Source of the DNA: Isochrysis galbana
Lineage: Eukaryota > Haptophyta > Isochrysidales > Isochrysidaceae
Direction of reading: 5' to 3'
Length of the DNA: 64,000 bases
Assembly (NCBI GenBank): GCA_018136815.1
Contig: CM030931.1
Span: forward strand, 2,025,398 to 2,089,397
Part shown: positions 31,652 to 42,741 of the stretch, piece after piece
How positions within the stretch are numbered: position 1 is the first letter of the stretch
Layout: every line of letters begins with the position of its first letter
The notes under the pieces: generated by a model
Database searches by the model: none
What the model saw: only the letters and a program-made list of their open reading frames with translations
Told to the model about the DNA's origin: nothing
Made by a program: the position numbers and the translations under genes

Positions 31652-33901
31652 TCACACCGCAATCGCTTCTGCGTTCGCCGAGCCCTCGCCCACCGCCTCA
31701 GAGGAGCTACGACCAAGTGGGAGCGACGTGTCCTCATTTATCTCGAGCTCTCCAGGCTTGCCCTTCTTTTTCTTCTCCGGCGGCTTGAGATCGACATCGA
31801 AGTAGCGACCGGTCAGCATCGGAAGCACCAGTTTTTCAATGGTGCTCTTGATGAGGCCCGGCGGAACCATGAGCTTGGAGCAGATGGTAAGCTCGTGAGT
31901 CAAGTCGGAGAGCATCGGAGGCGGGTTCTTGAGGATTGCGATCTTCATCTTTTGCGCCTTGGGGTGCCAGAAGATGCGCACTCGTGCTTTGATCGCAACG
32001 CGCTCGAGGCGAAGCTGGGCCACCTGTGCATGTCCAGTGACGGAGCCAGCGAATGAGGGGCCGCACGGGTCAGGTGGAGAGCATCGCGGGAGCGATGGAG
32101 GATGGCGTTTGCGCTGTGATTAGATGTTGTTGTCCACCTCGTGCTTACTCAGTAGCGCCTCTCTATGCCAAGGTTCAAGGGATGCGCACCTGGGCCTCGG
32201 ATAGCTTGAAGCCAGAGGCGATCTTCCCGAGCCACTTCTTGCCACCGACTGATAGGTCTAGTTGGCCCAGCGAGAGCCTCAGGTTGAGGTTGACTGCCAT
32301 GCGGATGACCTGCCGTAGGCGCCACGCGAAGTGCGTGAACAGCTCGTTTGGGGACGAGCGGTGGGAAAGGCACACGCGGGGGTGGGGGACGGAGCAGAAG
32401 AGCGCAAGCGCACGCGTGGGGAACACAAGGGGGGACACACGTGTTGCTTGATGTCGCGCCATTCCTTGGGCCACTCCTTCTCGGCGGCCTTCTCCTTCTC
32501 CTTCTGCTTCTCAGCCTCCTTCTTCCGCTCCACCTCGAGCTCCTCCGGTGTCATGGCATCACGTGGCTTCGCGACACATTGCTTAAGGCCTGGCGTGTTG
32601 CCGAGGCAGTTGCCGAGGCGCTCGGAGAAGTTAGGGCCCGAGTGATGCGACTGCGCCGCGATGAAGCCGGCCTCGAAGCCGTCCGCATAGGTCTTCTTCG
32701 ATTTGCGTGGGGTGGCAGGCGAGGTGACGGTGCGCGTTGTGCTGCCGGCAGCGGAGCCCACCGCACCCACGACGCCCGTGCCCGCCTTGAGCCCCTTCTT
32801 TCCCAGGTTGGCGCCGACGCTGCCCACCGTGCCCACCGCCTTGAAGAGGCCGACGCTCGAGAGCTTGACCGACAGCTCGGTCACGACTCGACCGGGGGCG
32901 AGGTCCTTGTATTGGACATTCTGCCGCCGGATGAACTCGACCGTCACGAGCCCCTCTTCCTTGGACTTCTCGCCGTCCTTGGGCGCTTCCTCTCGATCCT
33001 TGGGAGGATCCCCACCAGCGGCGCGCTTGGCAGACTTGCCAGTGCCCGCCACCTCCACGGCCTTCTCGCCTGAGTCCTTGATGACCGTCACTTCCTCCTT
33101 GGGCTTCATGCATTTGGCGAAAGGCGTGGTCGCCAAACACTTGACCGCTTTGCCGCTCAACGTCTCCGCCGGCGCGGCCTCCTCCGCACCGCGCGCCGTC
33201 GGCTCGCCCTCCGTGCCCTCTGCGCGCGGAGTGGAGACGGTCGTCTCATCGATGCCCTGGAGCGCGTCGTGCTCGGCCTCGTCGCCACTGCTCGCCGACT
33301 CGCCGCTCTGCACGTTGACCGTCTCTGTCGAGGCGCCCGCCGACTTGCTCCTCCGGAAGGAGAGCATCCTAGGTGACCTCTTGACGAGCCTCACTCCTGA
33401 GGAACCGCCATGCATGAGCATCATTCCACCGGCCGAGGCGCCGCGCATCATCGCCGCGCCATCCGTCAGGCCGAGCCCCTTGGAGGGTGCAGGCTCAGCC
33501 TGGTTCACCCTCTGCCAAGTGGGCGGGAAGAACCTCACGAGCTGAAAGCCTGCGTCCTCAGTCTCGTCCTTTGCAACCATGCCGATGAGCGCCTTGCCGA
33601 CAGCAAACGAGACGACGGGCACCAGGGGCTGGAGTAGCAGGTCGAGGAGCGTGACGCAAATGTCGGGGTTGTTTCTGAGGAATCGCATCGCGAGCGGGCC
33701 TGTCACCTTGTTGTTTAGTAGCTTGGAGAGGATCTTGGAGACCATCAGGGCCGACTCCCGCGAGGCGGCCTGGCCAGTGGCAGCAGCACTGCCGATGAGC
33801 TGGCCGCCAGCATCTTCGGCCTTGTGCAGCTGAAGGATGTTCTTCAGCTTGGACAGCTCACGCGCGGCGCCGAGTGGGTTGAGGTCCGCTGCGCTCACCA
33901 T
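31652..33901 (-). CDS. Unrecognised 661-residue protein, basic/charged, three exons
   Basis: Exons on the minus strand: 33901-32441, 32342-32190 and 32023-31652, with GT-AG introns of 98 and 166 bp, both phase 0. Start ATG 33901 opens MVSAADLNPLGAARELSKLK; upstream open codons are Arg/Glu repeats. The N-terminal 120 residues look helical (ILSKLLNNKVTGPLAMRFL). A Ser/Glu/Lys-rich middle follows, then a glycine-rich segment (GSVGANLGKKGLKAGTG) and a KEKEK coiled-coil-like stretch. The last two exons form a compact domain: RMAVNLNLRLSLGQLDLS, then VAQLRLERVAIKARVRIFWH and SKLMVPPGLIKSTIEKLVLP. Alternating strands and a final amphipathic helix faintly recall lipid-binding TULIP/SMP or chorein-like modules; that is a guess. 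No known family was identified. Confidence 0.7.
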
Positions 33902-34290
33902 CGCTCCTCGCTCTGCCCGGAGGAGGGAGGGGAAGCTCTCCCCTCCCTCTCTTCCTCGCTCCCACTCGCTCTCTCTGACTTTCTCTCTCGCTCTCCTTTC
34001 TCTCTCTCTCTTCTGACTTCTCCTCTCTCCTCCCCTTCCCTCTCTCCGCTCCTCACAAATTCCTCGCCCCCCCCCTCTCGCGCTTTGTGGGCCGGGCTGC
34101 TCCTCCATCCGATGTCCCTGTCTATGGTCTAACCGCGGATTTTATTTCATTCCCCACGGAAACAATCAGTGGAGATCGTTGCCATCTTCTTGTGATGAGA
34201 GAGGGAGAGAGAGAGCTCCTCGCACTCCACGACCAAGCAAGGCGCCCTCATCCATTTTTCTTATTTCCCAACTCGCTGGGCGTCCCTCTC

Positions 34291-34332
<42 letters not shown>

Positions 34333-34929
34333 CGTCTCTCTCGGCTTGTTCACACCACCCCCTCGACGGAGAAGAAGAGAGTCTGAGAGGCCCCGGGCGC
34401 TCTGTGCTTCCCCCCCTCGAGAAGATGCGCCCCCCTCGCAGATCCCCTAGATCCCCCCTCCTCTCTCTCCTCTCCTCTCTCCTCCCTCCTCTCTCCTCCC
34501 TCCTCCCTCCTCCCTCCTCTCTCCTCTCTCTCCTTGCCGCTCACCTCGAGAGAGAAGAAGAAGGTGGACGCCGTGCGGACAGCGAGCGGAACTCCGCCAC
34601 CACGGCCGCCCCCCCTCCGCCCCCCCCCCCCCCCCCCCGCCCCCGCCCCCCCCCCGCGCGGCGGCGCCAGGGTCTTCTCCTCCGCATCCTTGAAGAGAGT
34701 CTCCCCATTCATCCCTTCCCCCCCCCCCCCCCCCCCCCCACGGCCACTCTCAGAGAAGCTCTCCGCCGCCCCGCCGAACCTCCTGGCGCATCCTTGGGGG
34801 GGCCGGGGGGGCGAGGGGGGGCGGAGGGGGGAGAGGGGGAGAGGGGGGCCAACCCACAGAAGAAAACCCTCTTCCTGGCGCCGCACGACGCACCACGCCA
34901 TGCATCTCCACCCCTGAGCCCTCGCCAAA
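33902..34929. other. Pyrimidine-rich DNA upstream of divergent region
   Basis: CT-rich throughout, with a pure (CT) run at about 34292-34329, TCCTCCC repeats near 34460-34530 and long C runs near 34618-34640 and 34718-34740. Long open frames here are Ser/Leu/Pro low complexity and are not taken as genes. It may contain the promoter of the gene at 31652-33901. Confidence 0.5.
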
Positions 34930-35164
34930 GACATAGTGTATCTGTTACCCCCCAGGAGCCAACGCCCCCCAGGAGCTCCCGGGGGCCCCCAGGAGCTATC
35001 GGGGGGAAATTTTCTCCCGATCGCCAACAGCCCCACCGAGAGCTATCGGGGGACCGAGAAAATCCCCCGAGAGCTGTTGGGAGATTGCTCATGGGGGGTG
35101 CCGTAAGCGGATCCCCCAGTAGCTATCGGGGGGAGAAAAAATCCCCCGAGAGCAAACGGGGGGT

Positions 35165-35165
<1 letters not shown>
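34930..35165. repeat. Palindromic GC-rich tandem block (CCCCCGAGAGCTATCGGGGG)
   Basis: At least five degenerate units carry CCCC(C/A)(G/A)(G)AG-type left arms and a TATCGGGGG or TGTTGGG right arm, spaced by A-rich linkers (GAAAAAATCCCCC). Each unit can fold on itself. No element ends or ORF were found. Confidence 0.6.
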
Positions 35166-35940
<775 letters not shown>

Positions 35941-36417
35941 GTGCGGAGTCAGCTCGTTCAGTGTGTGGAGTTAACGTCTTCAGTGTCTGAAGTCAACTTG
36001 TTGAGGGCAGAGTCAACTTGTTGAGCGGGGAGTCAACATGTTGCGTGTGTGCAGTCAACTTGTCGAGGGTGTGGAGTCAACGTGTTCAGTGCGTGGAGTC
36101 AACGTGTTCAGTGCGTGGAGTCAACGTGTTCAGTGTGTGGAGTCAACTCGTTGAGGGTAGAGTCACCTGTTCAGCGTGGAGTCCACTTGTTCAGTGTGGA
36201 GTCAACTTGTTGAGTGTGGAGTCAACTTGTTTAGGGTGGGGTCAACTTGTTCTGCGTGGAGTCAACTAGTTGAGTGCGTGCAGTGAACTTGTTGCGGGTA
36301 GAGTCAACTTGCTCAGTGTGCGGAGTCAGCTCGTTCAGTGTGTGGAGTTAACTTCTTCAGTGTCTGAAGTCAACTTGTTGAGGGTACAGTCAACTTGTTG
36401 AGCGGGGGGTCCACTTG
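35941..36417. repeat. Minisatellite, 20-23 bp unit GGAGTCAACTTGTTSAGKGT
   Basis: About twenty imperfect direct copies with variable spacing by a few bases. The first 90 bp (35941-36032) and the last 90 bp (36318-36408) are nearly identical to each other, so the array also has a higher-order duplication. The reading frame through it changes where unit length varies, which argues against coding. Confidence 0.9.
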
Positions 36418-36899
36418 AAGTCGTACTTCTTCTCCTGCTTGTTTGAAGTGTTGTGAAACACGTCAGCGTCGCCGAGCTTGTGTGGACGCAGTTTGTCTCG
36501 CCGCACGCGTGGGAGTTCAAACGGCTGCATTGCTTGTCCACGATGAAGCGCGTTCCTCTGGCAGACAAGATCGCGAAGTACCTGCAGCCCAATGTTGCTT
36601 GGCGCTTTGTCCTCGGGCACGGTGCCCCTCGTGCGTGTACCAATGGTACATTGCAGAGTCTGCTGGGATCCCTTGCAGGGCGCGCCGGCCGACCCTGCTG
36701 CCCACCCAGCGACCCACTCCACACCTCTCTCACACCTAAAAAGCCGGGAGGGGCGTGACAAAAAAAGGGAACCTCGAGTTGCACCCTCTGAGCCTGAGAC
36801 GAGCACACGGCAAGCAACAGGCGACCTGGCTCCTTTGGGTCAAGATTGCCCGAAAGGGCCGCACGGCGAAGGACCTGGAAATAAGAACCTGGAAATCGC
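36418..36899. other. Possible gene fragment, unassigned
   Basis: A plus-strand frame from 36453 (KHVSVAELVWTQFVSPHAWE, then KIAKYLQPNVAWRFVLGHGA) to 36758 has balanced composition to about 36660 and then becomes low complexity. No start context, splice sites or family were recognised; it may be a worn host or transposon exon. Confidence 0.3.
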
Positions 36900-37290
36900 A
36901 TCATCCAGGATGAATGCGAATGCGACATGCTCATGTCTCCCATTCGCCCGTCTCAGCCCGCCTGCGTCTGTTGCCAACCCTACAGGTCCACTGATGCGAC
37001 CGCAGCACGCGGTCTTCGTCCTCGGACAGTGGTGGGTGTGGCGTGGTGGCTGCGGTGCTGCGGTGCTTGCCTGGGTAGGCGGGTCGTCCTGGCGCGGTCG
37101 CTTCGGCGACAGCGGCGTGTCCATTAGTAGTTCGTCTAGCTCTCCGCGAGGGCGGCGGCAGAGGGGAAGGGGAGCGGCGCGCGCTCCATGACCCTATCCG
37201 TTTACTGAAAGTTGGGAGGGCGGGGAGAGAGGTGAGAGGACGGGGGCGGCGCGTGCTCCATGACCCTATCGGTTTAACGATAGTTCTCAA
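36900..37290 (-). mobile_element. Two 5' fragments of MERAPP-subfamily retroposons
   Basis: Two minus-strand hairpins precede ATGGAGC-type starts: CTTTCAGT/AACGGATAG (37211-37194, imperfect) and CTATCG-TTAAAC-CGATAG (37283-37266). After the first, MERAPLPLPSAAALAES leads shortly to a stop; another frame carries the MDTPLSPKRPRQDDPP stretch shared with 21.9 kb. The second is only about 70 bp long before it abuts the first. Neither has a recognisable 3' end. Confidence 0.65.
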
Positions 37291-37811
37291 ATGTTTTTGT
37301 AGATGCATGCACATGCATTGTGCTACCACTAGACTGCCTAGCTAGCGCCTCTTCTTCAACCAATGTTGAGAGAGGGCGAGGGCCTCGAGGATACGTCGAT
37401 ACACCCCACGAAATGCATGCACTTGGTCCAAGGTCGTCGAATAAAGAGGCGTATGGATGCAAGGAGGGAGTGGAGAAGGGCAGGGGCACCACAAGTGAGA
37501 AATATGACAATTGTAGGCAAATGGGAAGAGCAAGTTCGGTGAAGTTGTCACGATCGCAAGTTGGCAAGTCGTCGTTCCCAAGATGAAAGAAGACATATGC
37601 ATGAGAAAGAGATCGCACAAAGCACGATGTCACACACACGCATTTCATCATTCGGATGCGCGCAAAAATTGCACGAGCAATGTGCCGCAAGCGGCACGCA
37701 GTGTTGATGGCCGGCGTGCTCCGGAGCCTGAGCCATTGGATTCCGGCTGTTGCGCGACGCGCCCAACTCGCTCTGCGGTCTCCACAACTTGGTAAAATGG
37801 ATGACGAAAAT
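37291..37811. other. 3' flank of the glycosyltransferase-like gene
   Basis: No supported gene. Open frames on both strands overlap without motifs. Confidence 0.35.
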
Positions 37812-39627
37812 TCAATCATAGTCGTCGCCACCCAATCCGAGTTTGTTCACCATCTCGGCCAACTTCGTCACGCTCACTTTCTCAGCCGAGGTCCTTGGCA
37901 GATATTCTGATGCATTGAGTGCGTCTTTCGGCACCGGCCCACCAGCCCAGTAGTCGAACACGCAGCTCCGATTCTTCACTGGATGAAATAGCATGGGTTT
38001 TGGTGTCTGTATAGAAATGGGGCCATTTGATGTCATGGCAAGCCAGGATATCACCGGCCCTGTTGCACTGGGCTGCACCCCAACTCATGTAGCATCGAGG
38101 TCATCCTAGGTTGTGCAGGGAACTTCAAAGTACCGCTGACCGTGAAGCTTGGGCGTACCTGATGGGCGGCGTACTTGTTTGTACGGTGGTGGGACTTGGG
38201 CTTCTTCAAGGCAGGTGGCGGGCGGACAAGCGCCTTCAGGAAGAACAAGCACGGCCATATTGGTCGGAATAACACTGCCTCAGCACTGACGCTTGTAGAA
38301 TCATTGAAGTGTCCAAGATTGCACTCGTCCGAATACTTACATACCATGGGCAACAGCATCTCTTCATATCCAACCGTACCGTTGTGCCAGAACTGTGAAG
38401 TGGTGGCCAATGGAATTCCAGAGGGCAATTAAAGAACAATACACATTTAATTATAGTGCGGTCTGACATTGCTCAAAGCTTGGAGGCCTACGGTCAGTGC
38501 AGTCAAAGTGCTCGCAATGCAGGAACGAGGTCTCTGTGCGGCTCCAGAGCAATCTGGCTAGGATGGGAGCCCTCTATTCTCTTCATACCTTTGGCATCGT
38601 CTCGGTGATGAACCGGACAGAGAAGCGGCCAACAGGTACAATGGTGAATACAGGCTGCTCCCCATGACGTGTGAGGTGAAGGATCGGTGTGTTCAATGTC
38701 CAATGCGTGGTGCATGGAGATTCCTGGCCTGACGTCCGCAAATGAAGCTCCTCGCCATACTTCTCACCTATGCGAAAGCGTTGCTTGCTACATCCATATA
38801 AGGGCGCTTGAGAGCGACTACTCAGCTTTGGGAGCAAGACATCGGATATTTGATCTCGTGCCGATCTAATGAGGAGTGAGCCGAGCGTGTCGCTGACCAT
38901 GACGTCGGGCTCCATCCGCCAGATGAATTTCAGGGCAGGGTAAGCCCCACGAAACTCACAAAACCATAGAAAGAGGCCGGTGTGCTGATAGAAGTAAGTT
39001 TTGAGGTAGGTCTCGTTGGGGTGCTGAAATCCCCAATGATTGTCAAGAGCTTTCTTCATCTCTGGCAGCGCATGATCACGAGCTAAGTCGCCCCAAACGG
39101 CAATTTGCGCCCGCAATTCAGTGGATGCTGTTAAGTCAAAGTATGCCACCTTGCTACGATCCTTTGGCTGGTATAGCAACACCCATATTTCTGCGCGCGG
39201 CCTGGCGCGCCCTGCGTTCACGGTCTCGGCGAGTTCCTTCTGGTATCGCCGGAGCAGGGGCGGTTCGACATCCTTGAGCGTATGCGTGGCAAGGAAGATG
39301 ATCTGTTCTACCTGTGACCATCATGTTTTGAGGGAGAGAGAGAAAGGTGGAGAGGCGCGGGGTGGAAGGGGAGAAGCAGAGGAAAGGAGAAACAGGGAGT
39401 AGAAAGAGAGAGGAGGGGCAGAGGGGGGGCAGGGAGGGAGGGAGGGAGGGAGGGAGGGAGGGAGGGAGGGAGGGAAGGAGGGAGAGCGGGGGGGAGGGAG
39501 GGAGGGAGGGAGGGAGAGAGGGAGGGAGGGAGGGAGGGACCGGGGGGGGGGGGAGGGGGGGAGAGACCTGCGACCGTCGCTTTGGTGCCTTCCACTCAGA
39601 CAATGCCGGGGTGCTGGATGACACCAT
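37812..39627 (-). CDS. Glycosyltransferase-like protein with WRMEPD motif
   Basis: Four exons on the minus strand: 39627-39568, 39311-38589, 38392-38159 and 38006-37812. All three GT-AG introns (256, 196 and 152 bp) are phase 0, giving about 403 aa. Visible segments are VEQIIFLATHTLKDVE, KFIWRMEPDVMVSDTLG (a W-R-x-E-P-D core typical of nucleotide-sugar-dependent transferases), FWHNGTVGYEEMLLPMVCKY, EAVLFRPIWPC and LFHPVKNRSCVFDYWAGG. The order recalls lumenal GT-A fold enzymes with an acidic metal-binding motif, but I cannot name donor or family. The N-terminus (MVSSSTPALSEWKAPKRRSQ) has no clear signal anchor, so an upstream exon may be missing. The first intron contains a GGGA repeat array. 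Confidence 0.72.
39435..39560. repeat. (GGGA)n microsatellite inside an intron
   Basis: About 25 copies of GGGA, broken by GAGAGCGGGGGG, lie within the first intron of the gene at 37812-39627 (CCCT on its coding strand). Pro/Ser or Gly/Arg frames through it are artefacts. Confidence 0.9.
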
Positions 39628-40288
39628 GGGCGCCGCAAGAGGTCGATCGAGCGGGGCGCAGGGGGGCTATTGAAACCGGACAGTGCAACAGTCTCAGTAG
39701 CTCGCGCTCTCGACGCCGAGTCGTCCTCACTGCCCTCCGTCCTCCCCCCTTCCGCCTTACCTTTCCGCCCTCTTCTGCCTCGTCCTCTCCGTATCGATGG
39801 CCCTCTCTCACTCTCGCGTGCACTTCATCACGCCTCGTCACCAAACAGAAAAAAAGAAGAAATGGGCCTGTGTACATAATCAACTCACGCGTGTCTCCTC
39901 TCTCTCTCTGCCCTTTGTGCGTGCATGACTGCGGATCGATCCCGCTGGGCCGCTGTGGCACAAGTTGGGGACTGGTTTGGTTATTCAGCTACCAGTAAAA
40001 AAATGTTCGAGGATTCCGCCGGACTATTGTACTCCTACGGCCTGCTGCCCACTACCTACAGAGCACATGGCACATGGTACTTTCCAGCTTTAGAGGCTTG
40101 AGCTTCATGGACATGCCCCATTTCTTCTGGTGGAAATGAAATTCGAACCCTCGACATCTAGTGGTTGCTGCAACCTAATGAAAATTGCCTCTTGTGCTTT
40201 CCATCGCCGGCGTGTGCTTGTGTTTCGTATTGGATATTGGTTGAGTAAATGAATATGAATATGATTCACATTGACAGCTTACCCTAAC
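39628..40288. other. Intergenic DNA, no gene seen
   Basis: Probably holds the promoter of the glycosyltransferase-like gene. Near 40140-40170 ATTCGAACCCTCGAC recalls a tRNA T-arm, but no full cloverleaf fits. Confidence 0.4.
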
Positions 40289-40800
40289 CCTAGGGCGGTC
40301 AAAGTCAAACAGGGCTTCTTAACTAATAATAAGGGCTGGGCTGCATTTTTGACCGTGACGCGATGCCCAATAAAAAACCTCCAGGGGGGGCCACCTGCCA
40401 CCTGCCACCTGCCACTACGAAAATCTTCGCGAAGACTGAAGACATGGACATGGTAAATGGTGCGATTCGCCCCCCCTCTCCCCTCTCCCCCCCTCCGTCA
40501 CGCGCGCTCACGCTCTACCCGTAGAGAATTTGAATTTGCGGTCGCGTCCGCGGGGGCATCGGTTGCTTTATCTAAGCTACATTTGGCATTTGATTCCCGC
40601 CCGATGCAGCGCCGTGTCGGGCCGCCGACAGTCCGACCACCCCCTGACCCTCTGGCCTCTGGCGTCGTTGCCCGCGCAGCCCACCCAGTGGGTGCACCCA
40701 GCTTCTCACAGCGCTCGCACGCGGCTACACTGGCTGCCAAAGACCCAATCCCAACCATCCCGACCCACCCCTCGCCCCCTCGCAGGATTCGCCCTCACTC
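40289..40800 (+). repeat. Dispersed repeat Y, copy 2
   Basis: Starts with CCTAGGGCGGTCAAAGTCAA and ACAGGGCTTCTTAACTA, then tracks 16453-16905 including ACCTGCCACCTGCCACTACG, TTTGATTCCCGCCCGATGCA and CCATCCCGACCCACC. Copy 2 has small extra segments (CCACCTG repeats, GTGGGTGCACCCA). Divergence is modest. No intact ORF. Confidence 0.7.
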
Positions 40801-41884
40801 GAACTCGGCATCGAGAACCAGGATCAGGTTACCAGTTACCAACGCGGCCGTCCACGCGTGGCTGACAAGCCTCTGCGTTGAGGCTGCCTACGCGGCCATC
40901 CTCTCTCTGACAGTGCCAGATCCGGCGCTGATCGATGATCGATGAGACGAGACCCGTTGAGGTCGCGATCCGTCGAATGTGGGACGGAATGAAGTTGAGC
41001 CATCAAATGTCCACATGCCCGTTTATAACAATATAGACGAGGATTGGGGTTAACCCAACCGACCATGATGAAACCCGTCACGAACACCTAGGCATTCCAC
41101 AAACTAGATTTCAGTTGTCGGAACAGGTTCATGACGCTCTCTTGTTCTGGGTGGCTGACGCTCCATATCCATAGATAGGGTCACTTCCGAAGCTTGCCCG
41201 GTGCCCGGTCCACTTCCACTTCCAGCTGAGGTCCACGCGAGAAAACGGAAACGGCCCCGCTCTCGCTCGCTCCCCTTTCTGCTCACCGCCGTCAATCCTT
41301 GTTTTTCGGTTTCCGGAGCGTCGGAAACGGCCCCGCTCTCGCTCGCTCCCCTTTCTGCTCACCGCCGTCATTCCTTGTTTTTCGGTTTCCGGAGCGTTCA
41401 GCCCATGCATCATGCATGAGCACTGCCCTCGGGCCATGATGGTGCATGGGGGGAGGGCAAGGATAGATGATAGGCCGCTTGGTACTTGGTATTTTCAACT
41501 TCAGCGACGCCCACATCGTATGGGGTCCAGTGAAAATCTATGCGTAGGCGAAATGGGTAGAGTGAGTTGGAAGTATTTCTCTTTTTGGTCTAATCGTGTC
41601 GCGGGAGCGACGTTGTACGTTTTGAGGGCCTTGCCCATAGCCATAGGCTTCCCTTAATGCTTAATGTAGCGTAGGCGGGCATTGATATAACCAATGCGAT
41701 TTTTTTTGTGATCTGCCTTTTGAAGACGGACTGCTGTATGCGTAATACACCTCAGCCAGTACACGAGCATGCCGCGAGAGTACCACCAACCAGAACGTGT
41801 CCGCATACCACAAGCACAAGCCTCCAGCCTTCTCCTGCAAATCAGCGCTCGATGGCATGAGGCACCTGCAATTCTGCTGAGCAT
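40801..41884. other. Intergenic DNA with a 76 bp direct duplication
   Basis: 41246-41398 is two nearly identical 76 bp units (each with CGGAAACGGCCCCGCTCTCG and TTTTTCGGTTTCCGGAGCG). No supported gene. Confidence 0.6.
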
Positions 41885-42589
41885 TCATCGAGCATACTCG
41901 TCTCTCGCTGAGGACGGGCACATCAAACCTGATGTCGTCGCGATTGCGGGAACGGAACATGGCGATAGATACCCACAGATGACCTGGCCTCGCGCGCTGG
42001 GTATGCAGAGCGGGATGAGAGCCGGCCGAGAGCATATTGCTGAGGATGGGCTTAAGGAAGCTTCTACGTCCTGCACAGCGGGCGGCGCATATGGCATGCT
42101 GGACACGATTTGCCAATCGACATTTGCATGAATAGAGGCTACCTTATGCTCCGATGCTCTCTGCCTGCGCCAGAATGTTGTCGAAGTGGTATATGCGTTC
42201 GACAGACCGCGTTGGACATCCTCCTCCGGAAAATTATCGTAGACGGGATTCCATGGATGGCCACCTCGCACGGGGTCAGGTAAGCCCTTGGCAGTTGATG
42301 GTCTGTATAGCTTCCCAGCTGGAACCCATGGCGGAGCACGCTCGCCACTCCACATGGCACGAGGCTTCCATGCGCCCCTGATCTCACTAGGTTTCACCTG
42401 GCCATATCGGTAGGCGTCATCACCATCCTTGAGCCGAGAAGCCGATGGTTGCCATGAGTGAGCGATCCCCTGTGGCGGAGGTAATGGCCTCCTCACCCAT
42501 CTCCGATCACCAATTGTCACGCTTGAGCTGTTCGACATCGATGGACGAGGTTGGGAGGTGGACCCTCTCAACCGCCCGCTCTCCGACAC
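41885..42589 (-). CDS. Hypothetical protein, weakly supported
   Basis: A 234-residue minus-strand frame from ATG 42589 (or ATG 42538, MSNSSSVTIGDRRWVRRP). Up to about residue 155 the composition is protein-like (KPSEIRGAWKPRAMWSGERA, then HPWNPVYDNFPEEDVQRGL), after which it looks less so, and a splice donor may lie near 42120. It is divergent from the FAD dehydrogenase, with about 150 bp between starts, so the two could share a promoter. No domain recognised. Confidence 0.4.
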   Translation of the reverse strand: MSESGRLRGSTSQPRPSMSNSSSVTIGDRRWVRRPLPPPQGIAHSWQPSASRLKDGDDAYRYGQVKPSEIRGAWKPRAMWSGERAPPWVPAGKLYRPSTAKGLPDPVRGGHPWNPVYDNFPEEDVQRGLSNAYTTSTTFWRRQRASEHKVASIHANVDWQIVSSMPYAPPAVQDVEASLSPSSAICSRPALIPLCIPSARGQVICGYLSPCSVPAIATTSGLMCPSSARDEYAR

Positions 42590-42741
42590 CCGGCGATCAG
42601 TAGTGAGGAGTGCACCGAAGTCGCAGTCGCGTTTTCAGAAGACTTTGAAATAAAAAACTCGACCTGGAGTATACTCCTACTTATCCTCGTCGCGTGTCTG
42701 CGGGGCCGTCCGTCACCCGCGTGCGCGCCGCCGCCGCCGCC

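Noticed and set aside
35941-36417. CRISPR-like array
   Set aside because: Units are contiguous, degenerate and without unique spacers; the genome is eukaryotic. It is a minisatellite.
40130-40190. tRNA-like T-arm (ATTCGAACCCTCGAC)
   Set aside because: The T-stem does not pair and no D-arm or acceptor stem could be built on either strand.
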